DNA from: Molossus alvarezi
Taxonomy: Eukaryota > Chordata > Mammalia > Chiroptera > Molossidae
NCBI GenBank assembly: GCA_037176705.1
Contig: JBAWUJ010000098.1
Coordinates: forward strand, 124,001 to 188,000
Length of the DNA: 64,000 nucleotides
Direction of reading: 5' to 3'
Part shown: piece by piece, positions 44,201 to 55,839 of the stretch
How the letters are laid out: every line of letters begins with the position of its first letter
How positions within the stretch are numbered: position 1 is the first letter of the stretch
Position numbers and translations under genes: made by a program
Notes under the pieces: model-generated
Seen by the model: only the letters and a program-made list of their open reading frames with translations
Databases searched by the model: none
What the model was told of the DNA's origin: nothing

Positions 44201-46248
44201 ACATAATATGGTACAAAGAAAAACCTAAAGACTCCATCAAAAATATACATTTAATTTAATAAATGAATTTGGCAATGTGGCAGGACTCAAAATTAATGTC
44301 AAGAAATCGATGGCATATTTATACACCAAAGATGAAATCACAGAAAGAGAAACTAAAAAATCGATTCCATTTACAATCACAGCACAAAACATTAAAATAC
44401 CTATCAATAAACTTCTCCAAAGAAGTAAAGGATTTCTACACAGATTACTACAGGTCATTGAAATTAGAAGTGGAGGAAGATATAAAAAAGTGAGAGCATA
44501 TACCCTTTTCATGTATTGGAAGAATTAACATCATTAAAATGTCCATACTACCCAAAGCAATCTACACACTCAATGCAATCTTCACCAAAATACCAATGAC
44601 TTATGTCACAGACCTACTACAAACACTCCAAAAGTGTATATAAACTAAAAAAGACCCCTATTACCCACAGACATCTTGAGAAAGACGAACAAAGCAGTAG
44701 GGTTCACATGACCAGATTTCAGGTTATACCACAAAGCCACCGTAATAAAAATAAGCCTGGTACTGACACAGGAACAGGCAGATAGATCAATGGAACAGAA
44801 CAGACAACCCAGAAATTGACCCAAGACAATATATTCAATTACAATTCGACAATGTTGGCAACAACATACAGTGGAGTCGAGACAGTCTCCTCAATAAATG
44901 GTGTTGAAAATATTGGAAAGCAATTTGCAAATAAAAAGCAAAACAAAAAAAAAAAATTAAGCCAGACAACAACTTTATACCATACATGAGAATAAACCCA
45001 AAATGGATAAAATACTTAAATGTAACTCGTGAATCCATACAAATTCTAGAAGAAAGTGCAGGCCACAAAATTTCACACATAGCCAGCAGAATTTTCACTG
45101 ATATAACACCAGAAGCAACAGACACATGCCCACCAAATAAAATAAATAAATAAATAAATGAATGAATGAATGAATGAATGAATAAATAAACACGTGACAC
45201 TACTTGAAACTGAAAAGCTTCTGTGCAGCTAAAGAAACAACCATCAAAACGGAACAGGATCGTACTATCTGGAAGACCAATTTGCCGATGGTGAATGAGA
45301 GAAGGCTTAATTTCCAAAACATGGAGTGCTTATAAAACTCAACAATAGGAAAACAAAGAACCCAATTAAAAAACGGGCAGAGGAACTAAACAGACACCTC
45401 TCAAACAGGACATACCAATGGTAAGAGACATGTGAAGAGATGCGCAACATCACTAATCATCAGAGAGATGCAAATTAAAACAACAAGGAGATATCACCAC
45501 ACACCTGTCAGAATGGCCGCCATCAACGAATCATCAAACTGCAAGTCTTGGCGAGGGTGTGGGGACAGGGGGCTCCAGTACACCGCTGGTGGGAATGCAG
45601 ACTGGTGCAGCCACTATGGAAAACAATATGGTGTTACCGCAAAAATGTAAAAACTGAACTTTCATTAGACCCAGAGATCCCACTTCTAGGAAATACGCAC
45701 TAAGAAGCCTGAAACACCCATCAGAAAGAATATATGTACCCCCAGGTTTGTAGCAGCACTATTCACAATAGCTAAGATCTGGACACAGCCCAAGTGTCCA
45801 TCAGTAGACGAATGGATAAAAAAGCTGTGCTACATATACACAATGGAGTACTATGCACATGTAAGAAAGAAAGATCCCTTATCATTGAGACCACAGCGAG
45901 GGACCTGGAAAGTATTATCCTAATCTAAACATGCCAAACACAGAGAGACAAGTAGCATCCGATCTCACTTATTTGTGGAATATAATGAACATAACAGTCT
46001 GAGGAATGGGGTAGTCCCAGAAACGTGGAAGTGGGGCACAGACTGACAATCTCCAGAATAGGGTGTGGTGTGGGAGAGATAAACCACAGAACTTATATGC
46101 ATGTACTCAGGAACAATGCACATGGACAACAAAGCTGGGGCCGGGGCAAGGGGGGAAATCAGTGGGGGGAGGAGAAAGAGCTGTAACAAAAATGAATTAA
46201 TTAACTAATAAAATATATAAACAGTCTAAAATGTAAAATAAAGTACAT
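41299..46248 (+). repeat. Array unit 0 (carries an inserted L1)
   Basis: The first complete unit, split by a foreign L1 at 42,114-43,872. It is the most diverged of units 0-3 in its first half and up to about 44,830, whereas its second half (about 45,000-46,248) shares variants with unit 2, for example 'cccaattaaaaaacgggcag' and 'agcagcactattcac'. The reverse transcriptase piece at 43,996-44,259 reads YADDIIWY at motif C. The AAAT/AATG repeat is at 45,135-45,190. Confidence 0.88.
42114..43872. mobile_element. 5'-inverted (twin-primed) L1 insertion
   Basis: Between perfect target-site duplications accatatgatcat (42,101-42,113 and 43,873-43,885) lies an L1 in two parts. 42,114 to about 43,288 is antisense and begins at the ORF2 C-terminal 'cccagtgatcccacttct' region. 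43,289-43,872 is sense, starts at that same region and runs to the 3' UTR and tail. This is the layout predicted by twin priming during target-primed reverse transcription: the inverted segment starts where the sense segment starts, and the join shows an attga-type microhomology. It interrupts the reverse transcriptase of array unit 0 just before motif A. Confidence 0.92.
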
Positions 46249-49200
46249 AATGAATGGGTTCACAAGGAGATCAAGAAAAAATTAAAAACTTCATGGAAAC
46301 AAATGTAAGTGAACACACAACAACATAAAATCAATAGGATTCACTGACAGTAGTCCTGATAGGAAAGTTTATACCCCACATGTCTACCTCAGGAAACAAG
46401 AGTTTCTAATTGACTATCTCACATCAGAAGTTAAAAATCTAGAAAGAAAATGAAAAAAACCGACCAACCAACCAACAAACAAAAACCTCAATCTAAGCAG
46501 TGGGAAAGGAATAGCAAAGAACACAGGAGAAAAAGATAACATAGGGACTAAAAATGATTCAAAAGATGAACAAATGGACAAATTTCTGGAATTACATAAC
46601 TCCCAGCACTGAAGGGGAAAGAGATAGAAAACTTGACCAGACCAATCACAGCTAAAAAAAATTGAAGATATAATCAAAATCTCTCAGCAAACAAAAGCCC
46701 AGGCTCGGATGGCTTCACGAGGGACTTTTACTAAACTTTCACAGAACTAACACCCATACTTCTCAAACTATTTCAATGAATCCACCAAGAAGAAACACTT
46801 CCAAACACACTTTCTCAGGCCAGCATAATCCTGATTCTCAAACCACATGAAACACTATAAACTAAGGAAAACTACAGGCCAAAATCCCTGATTGACACCG
46901 ATGCCAAAATTCTTAACAAAATGTTAGCAAATCAAATCCAGCAATACATCAAAGACATCATTCATCTTAACCAAGTGGGTTACATTCCGGCACTCAAGGA
47001 TGGTACAATATGTGCAAATCAATAAATGTGATACATTGCATAAACACAATAAAAGATAAAAACCATATGATCATATCAATATATGCGAAAAAAGCATTCG
47101 ACAAAATCCTGCACCCATTTCGGATAAACACGCTCAGCGATGTGGGAATAGAGGGGCCACATCGCAATATAATACAGGCGGCATATGAAAAACACAGCCA
47201 ACAACATACTCAATGGGCGAAAACAAAAAGCAGTCCCCTTAAGAATGAGAACAAGACAGGGATGCCCACTTTTGCCACTCTTATTTCACATAGAACTGGA
47301 CGTCTTAGACACTGCAATTACACATGAAGAAAAAATAAAAGGGATCCCAACTGGAAAGGAGCAAGTGAAACTCTCATTATATGCAGATGACATAATATGG
47401 TACGTAGAAAACCCTAAAGACTCCATCAAAAATCTACATTGATTTAATAACTGAATGTGACGGCAATGTGGCAGGACTCAAAATTAATGTCAAGAAATCG
47501 ATGGCATATTTATACACCAAAGATGAAATCACAGAAAGAGAAACTAAAAAATCAATTCCATTTACCATCACAGCACAAATCATTAAAATACCTAGGAATA
47601 AACCTCACCAAACAAGTAAAGGACTTCTTCACAGATAACTACTGGTCACTGAAATCAGAAGTGGAGGAAGATATAAAAAAGTGAGAGCATATACCCTTTT
47701 CATGTATTGGAAGAATTAACATCATTAATGTGTCCATACTACCCAAAGCAATCTACACATTCAATGCAATCCTCACCAAAATACCAATGACTTATGTCAC
47801 AGACCGAGAACACACACTCCAAAGTGTATATAAAACTAAAAAAGACCCCTAGTAGCCACAGAAATCTTGAAAAAGACAACAGGGCATGGGGGACCACTTG
47901 ACCAGATTTCAGGTTATACCACAAAGCCACTGTAATATAAATAAGCCTGGCACTGGCACAGGAACAGGCAGATAGGTCAATGGAACAGAAGACAGAACCC
48001 AGAAATTGACCCCGGACACTATATCCAATTATCATTTGACAATGTTGGCAACGACATATACTGGAGTCAAGAGACGCACTTCAATAAATGGTGTTGGAAA
48101 CATTGGGCAGCTACTTCCAAATAAAAACCAAAAAAAAAAAGCCAGACCACGACTTTACACCATACATGAGAATAAACCCAAAATGGATAAAATACTTAAA
48201 TGTAACTCGTGAATCCATTCAAATTCTAGAAGAAAGTGCAGGCCACAAAATTTCACACATAGCCAGCAGAATTTTCACTGATATAACACAAGAAGCAACA
48301 GACACATGCCCACCAAATTGAATACATAAATAAATAAATAAAAAAATAAATAAATAAATAAATAAATAAATGAATGAATGAATGAATGAGTAAATAAACA
48401 CGTGACACTACTTGAAACTGAAAAGCTTCTGTGCAGCTAAAGAAACAACCATCAAAACGGAACAGGATCTTACTATCTGGAAGACCAATTTGCCGATGGT
48501 GAATGAGAGAAGGCTTAATTTCCAAAACATGGAGTGTTTATAAAACTCAACAATAGGAAAACAAAGAACCCAAATAAAAAACGGGCAGTGGAACTAAACA
48601 GACACCTCTCAAACAGGACATACCAATGGTAAGAGACATGTGAAGAGATGCGCAACATCACTAATCATCAGAGAGATGCAAATTAAAACAACAAGGAGAT
48701 ATCACCACACACCTGTCAGAATGGCCGCCATCAACGAATCATCAAACTGCAAGTCTTGGCGAGGGTGTGGGGACAGGGGGCTCCAGTACACCGCTGGTGG
48801 GAATGCAGACTGGTGCAGCCACTATGGAAAACAATATGGTGTTACCGCAAAAACGTAAAAACTGAACTTTCATTAGACCCAGAGATCCCACTTCTAGGAA
48901 ATACGCACTAAGAAGCCTGAAACACCCATCAGGAAAAATATATGTACCCCCAGGTTTATAGCAGCAGTATTCACAATAGCTAAGATCTGGACACAGCCCA
49001 AGTGTCCATCAGTAGACGAATGGATAAAAAAGCTGTGCTACATATACACAATGGAGTACTATGCACATGTAAGAAAGAAAGATCCCTTATCATTGAGACC
49101 ACAGCGAGGGACCTGGAAAGTATTATCCTAATCTAAACATGCCAAACACAGAGAGACAAGTAGCATCCGATCTCACTTATTTGTGGAATATAATGAACAT

Positions 49201-49456
49201 AACAGTCTGAGGAATGGGGGAGTCCCAGAAACGTGGAAGTGGGGCACAGACTGACAACCTCCAGAATAGGGTGTGGTGTGGGAGAGATAAACCACAGAAC
49301 TTATATGCATGTACTCAGGAACAATGCACATGGACAACAAAGCTGGGGCCGGGGCAAGGGGGGAAATCAGTGGGGGAAGGAGAAAGAGCTGTAACAAAAA
49401 TGAATTAATTAACTAATAAAATATATAAACAGTCTAAAATGTAAAATAAAGTACAT
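46249..49456 (+). repeat. Array unit 1 (3,208 bp)
   Basis: A full unit. Reverse transcriptase pieces at 47,010-47,327 and 47,185-47,442 lie in different frames. Motif A reads [12 protein letters not shown], with Tyr in place of the catalytic Asp, and motif C reads [11 protein letters not shown]. The AAAT/AATG repeat (48,320-48,399) is long. Second-half variants ('attaatgtgtccat', 'cccaaataaaaaacgggcag', 'agcagcagtattcac') match unit 3, whereas the segment near 47,459-47,690 ('gtgacggcaatgtgg') matches unit 4. Confidence 0.92.
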
Positions 49457-51529
49457 AATGAATGGGTTCACAAGGAGATCAAGAAAAATTAAAAACTTCA
49501 TGGAAACAAATGTAAGTGAACACACAACAACATAAAATCAATAGGATTCACTGACAGTAGTCCTGATAGGAAAGTTTATACCCCACATGTCTACCTCAAG
49601 AAACAAGAGTTTCTAATTGACTATCTCACATCAGAAGTTAAAAATCTAGAAAGAAAATGAAACAAACCGACCAACCAACCAACAAACAAAAACCTAAATC
49701 TAAGCAGTGGGAAAGGAATAGCAAAGAACACAGGAGAAAAAGATAACATAGGGACTAAAAATGATTCAAAAGATGAACAAATGGACAAATTTCTGGAATT
49801 ACATAACTCCCAGCACTGAAGGGGAAAGAGATAGAAAACTTGACCAGACCAATCACAGCTAAAAAAAATTGAAGATATAATCAAAATCTCTCAGCAAACA
49901 AAAGCCCAGGCTCGGATGGCTTCACGAAGGACTTTTGCTATACTTTCACGGAACTAACACCCATACTTCTCAAACTATTTCAAGGAATCCACCAAGAAGA
50001 AACACTTCCAAACACACTTTCTCAGGCCAGCATAATCCTGATTCTCAAACCACATGAAACACTATAAACTAAGGAAAACTACAGGCCAAAATCCCTGATT
50101 GACACCGATGCCAAAATTCTTAACAAAATGTTAGCAAATCAAATCCAGCAATACATCAAAGACATCATTCATCTTAACCAAGTGGGTTACATTCCGGCAC
50201 TCAAGGATGGTACAATATGTGCAAATCAATAAATGTGATACATTGCATAAACACAATAAAAGATAAAAACCATATGATCATATCAATATATGCGAAAAAA
50301 GCATTCGACAAAATCCTGCACCCATTTCGGATAAACACGCTCAGCGATGTGGGAATAGAGGGGCCACATCGCAATATAATACAGGCGGCATATGAAAAAC
50401 ACAGCCAACAACATACTCAATGGGCGAAAACAAAAAGCAGTCCCCTTAAGAATGAGAACAAGACAGGGATGCCCACTTTTGCCACTCTTATTTCACATAG
50501 AACTGGACGTCTTAGACACTGCAATTACACATGAAGAAAAAATAAAAGGGATCCCAACTGGAAAGGAGCAAGTGAAACTCTCATTATATGCAGATGACAT
50601 AATATGGTCCGTAGAAAACCCTAAATGCTCCATCAAAAATCTACATTAATTTAATAACTGAATGTGGCTGCAATGTGGCAGGACTCAAAATTAATGTCAA
50701 GAAATCGATGGCATATTTATACACCAAAGATGAAATCACAGAAAGAGAAACTAAAAAATCAATTCCATTTACCATCACAGCACAAAACATTAAAATACCT
50801 AGGAATAAACTTCACCAAACAAGTAAAGGACTTCTTCACAGATAACTACAGGTCATTGAAATCAGAAGTGGAGGAAGATATAAAAAAGTGAGAGCATATA
50901 CCGTTTCATGTATTGGAAGAATTAACATCATTAAAATGTCCATACTACCCAGAGCAATCTATACATTCAATGCAATCCTCACCAAAATACCAATGACTTA
51001 TGTCACAGACCGAGAACACACACTCCAAAGTGTATATAAAACTAAAAAAGACCCCTAGTAGCCACAGAAATCTTGAAAAAGACAACAGGGCATGGGGGAC
51101 CACTTGACCAGATTTCAGGTTATACCACAAAGCCACTGTAATATAAATAAGCCTGGCACTGGCACAGGAACAGGCAGATAGGTCAATGGAACAGAAGACA
51201 GAACCCAGAAATTGACCCCAGACACTATATCCAATTATCATTTGACAATGTTGGCAACGACATATACTGGAGTCAAGACACGCACTTCAATAAATGGTGT
51301 TGGAAACATTGGGCAGCTACTTCCAAATAAAAACCAAAAAAAAAAAGCCAGACCACGACTTTACACCATACATGAGAATAAACCCAAAATGGATAAAATA
51401 CTTAAATGTAACTCGTGATTTCCATACAAATTCTAGAAGAAAGTGCAGGCCACAAAATTTCACACATAGCCAGCACAATTTTCACTGATATAACACCAGA
51501 AGCAACAGACACATGCCCACCAAATTGAA

Positions 51530-51568
<39 letters not shown>

Positions 51569-52635
51569 GTAAATAAACACGTGACACTACTTGAAACTGA
51601 AAAGCTTCTGTGCAGCTAAAGAAACAACCATCAAAACGGAACAGGATCGTACTATCTGGAAGACCAATTTGCCGATGGTGAATGAGAGAAGGCTTAATTT
51701 CCAAAACATGGAGTGCTTATAAAACTCAACAATAGGAAAACAAAGAACCCAATTAAAAAACGGGCAGAGGAACTAAACAGACACCTCTCAAACAGGACAT
51801 ACCAATGGTAAGAGACATGTGAAGAGATGCGCAACATCACTAATCATCAGAGAGATGCAAATTAAAACAACAAGGAGATATCACCACACACCTGTCAGAA
51901 TGGCCGCCATCAACGAATCATCAAACTGCAAGTCTTGGCGAGGGTGTGGGGACAGAGGACTCCAGTACACCGCTGGTGGGAATGCAGACTGGTGCAGCCA
52001 CTATGGAAAACAATATGGTGTTACCGCAAAAATGTAAAAACTGAACTTTCATTAGACCCAGAGATCCCACTTCTAGGAAATACGCACTAAGAAGCCTGAA
52101 ACACCCATCAGAAAGAATATATGTACCCCCAGGTTTGTAGCAGCACTATTCACAATAGCTAAGATCTGGACACAGCCCAAGTGTCCATCAGTAGACGAAT
52201 GGATAAAAAAGCTGTGCTACATATACACAATGGAGTACTATGCACATGTAAGAAAGAAAGATCCCTTATCATTGAGACCACAGCGAGGGACCTGGAAAGT
52301 ATTATCCTAATCTAAACATGCCAAACACAGAGAGACAAGTAGCATCCGATCTCACTTATTTGTGGAATATAATGAACATAACAGTCTGAGGAATGGGGTA
52401 GTCCCAGAAACGTGGAAGTGGGGCACAGACTGACAATCTCCAGAATAGGGTGTGGTGTGGGAGAGATAAACCACAGAACTTATATGCATGTACTCAGGAA
52501 CAATGCACATGGACAACAAAGCTGGGGCCGGGGCAAGGGGGGAAATCAGTGGGGGGAGGAGAAAGAGCTGTAACAAAAATGAATTAATTAACTAATAAAA
52601 TATATAAACAGTCTAAAATGTAAAATAAAGTACAT
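49457..52635 (+). repeat. Array unit 2 (3,179 bp)
   Basis: A full unit. It has private changes in its first half ('cttcacgaaggacttttgct', 'caaggaatccacc') and in motif C's neighbourhood, which reads [16 protein letters not shown] where the other units have [10 protein letters not shown]. Motif A again has Tyr for Asp. The AAAT repeat is short (51,527-51,578) and lacks the AATG part. Its second half resembles unit 0. Confidence 0.92.
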
Positions 52636-54718
52636 AATGAATGGGTTCACAAGGATATCAAGAAAAAATTAAAAACTTCATGGAAACAAATGTAAGTGAA
52701 CACACAACAACATAAAATCAATAGGATTCACTGACAGTAGTCCTGATAGGAAAGTTTATACTCCACATGTCTACCTCAGGAAACAAGAGTTTCTAATTGA
52801 CTATCTCACATCAGAAGTTAAAAATCTAGAAAGAAAATGAAAAAAACCGACCAACCAACCAACAAACAAAAACCTCAATCTAAGCAGTGGGAAAGGAATA
52901 GCAAAGAACACAGGAGAAAAAGATAACATAGGGACTAAAAATGATTCAAAAGATGAACAAATGGACAAATTTCTGGAATTACATAACTCCCAGCACTGAA
53001 GGGGAAAGAGATAGAAAACTTGACCAGACCAATCACAGCTAAAAAAAATTGAAGATATAATCAAAATCTCTCAGCAAACAAAAGCCCAGGCTCGGATGGC
53101 TTCACGAGGGACTTTTACTAAACTTTCACAGAACTAACACCCATACTTCTCAAACTATTTCAATGAATCCACCAAGAAGAAACACTTCCAAACACACTTT
53201 CTCAGGCCAGCATAATCCTGATTCTCAAACCACATGAAACACTATAAACTAAGGAAAACTACAGGCCAAAATCCCTGATTGACACCGATGCCAAAATTCT
53301 TAACAAAATGTTAGCAAATCAAATCCAGCAATACATCAAAGACATCATTCATCTTAACCAAGTGGGTTACATTCCGGCACTCAAGGATGGTACAATATGT
53401 GCAAATCAATAAATGTGATACATCGCATAAACACAATAAAAGATAAAAACCATATGATCATATCAATATATGCGAAAAAAGCATTCGACAAAATCCTGCA
53501 CCCATTTCGGATAAACACGCTCAGCGATGTGGGAATAGAGGGGCCACATCGCAATATAATACAGGCGGCATATGAAAAACACAGCCAACAACATACTCAA
53601 TGGGCGAAAACAAAAAGCAGTCCCCTTAAGAATGAGAACAAGACAGGGATGCCCACTTTTGCCACTCTTATTTCACATAGAACTGGACGTCTTAGACACT
53701 GCAATTACACATGAAGAAAAAATAAAAGGGATCCCAACTGGAAAGGAGCAAGTGAAACTCTCATTATATGCAGATGACATAATATGGTACGTAGAAAACC
53801 CTAAAGACTCCATCAAAAATCTACATTGATTTAATAACTGAATGTGGCAATGTGGCAGGACTCAAAATTAATGTCAAGAAATCGATGGCATATTTATACA
53901 CCAAAGATGAAATCACAGAAAGAGAAACTAAAAAATCAATTCCATTTACCATCACAGCACAAAACATTAAAATACCTAGGAATAAACTTCACCAAACAAG
54001 TAAAGGACTTCTTCACAGATAACTACAGGTCATTGAAATCAGAAGTGGAGGAAGATATAAAAAAGTGAGAGCATATACCCTTTTCATGTATTGGAAGAAT
54101 TAACATCATTAATGTGTCCATACTACCCAAAGCAATCTACACATTCAATGCAATCCTCACCAAAATACCAATGACTTATGTCACAGACCGAGAACACACA
54201 CTCCAAAGTGTATATAAAACTAAAAAAGACCCCTAGTAGCCACAGAAATCTTGAAAAAGACAACAGGGCATGGGGGACCACTTGACCAGATTTCAGGTTA
54301 TACCACAAAGCCACTGTAATATAAATAAGCCTGGCACTGGCACAGGAACAGGCAGATAGGTCAATGGAACAGAAGACAGAACCCAGAAATTGACCCCGGA
54401 CACTATATCCAATTATCATTTGACAATGTTGGCAACGACATATACTGGAGTCAAGAGACGCACTTCAATAAATGGTGTTGGAAACATTGGGCAGCTACTT
54501 CCAAATAAAAACCAAAAAAAAAAAAAAAAAAAGCCAGACCACGACTTTACACCATACATGAGAATAAACCCAAAATGGATAAAATACTTAAATGTAACTC
54601 GTGAATCCATACAAATTCTAGAAGAAAGTGCAGGCCACAAAATTTCACACATAGCCAGCAGAATTTTCACTGATATAACACCAGAAGCAACAGATACATG
54701 CCCACCAAATTGAATACA

Positions 54719-54761
<43 letters not shown>

Positions 54762-55839
54762 ATGAATGAATGAGTAAATAAACACGTGACACTACTTGAA
54801 ACTGAAAAGCTTCTGTGCAGCTAAAGAAACAACCATCAAAACGGAACAGGATCGTACTATCTGGAAGACCAATTTGCCGATGGTGAATGAGAGAAGGCTT
54901 AATTTCCAAAATATGGAGTGTTTATAAAACTCAACAATAGGAAAACAAAGAACCCAAATAAAAAACGGGCAGTGGAACTAAACAGACACCTCTCAAACAG
55001 GACATACCAATGGTAAGAGACATGTGAAGAGATGCGCAACATCACTAATCATCAGAGAGATGCAAATTAAAACAACAAGGAGATATCACCACACACCTGT
55101 CAGAATGGCCGCCATCAACGAATCATCAAACTGCAAGTCTTGGCGAGGGTGTGGGGACAGGGGGCTCCAGTACACCGCTGGTGGGAATGCAGACTGGTGC
55201 AGCCACTATGGAAAACAATATGGTGTTACCGCAAAAACGTAAAAACTGAACTTTCATTAGACCCAGAGATCCCACTTCTAGGAAATATGCACTAAGAAGC
55301 CTGAAACACCCATCAGGAAGAATATATGTACCCCCAGGTTTATAGCAGCAGTATTCACAATAGCTAAGATCTGGACACAGCCCAAGTGTCCATCAGTAGA
55401 CGAATGGATAAAAAAGCTGTGCTACATATACACAATGGAGTACTATGCACATGTAAGAAAGAAAGATCCCTTATCATTGAGACCACAGCGAGGGACCTGG
55501 AAAGTATTATCCTAATCTAAACATGCCAAACACAGAGAGACAAGTAGCATCTGATCTCACTTATTTGTGGAATATAATGAACATAACAGTCTGAGGAATG
55601 GGGTAGTCCCAGAAACGTGGAAGTGGGGCACAGACTGACAATCTCCAGAATAGGGTGTGGTGTGGGAGAGATAAACCACAGAACTTATATGCATGTACTC
55701 AGGAACAATGCACATGGACAACAAAGCTGGGGCCGGGGCAAGGGGGAAATCAGTGGGGGGAGGAGAAAGAGCTGTAACAAAAATGAATTAATTAACTAAT
55801 AAAATATATAAACAGTCTAAAATGTAAAATAAAGTACAT
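52636..55839 (+). repeat. Array unit 3 (3,204 bp)
   Basis: A full unit. Second-half variants and the 'gaatacataaat...gaatgagtaaat' layout of its AAAT repeat (54,711-54,782) match unit 1. An A-run near 54,514-54,531 is longer than in its neighbours. Reverse transcriptase pieces lie at 53,397-53,714 and 53,572-53,829, with the same Tyr-for-Asp motif A and YADD motif C. Confidence 0.92.
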
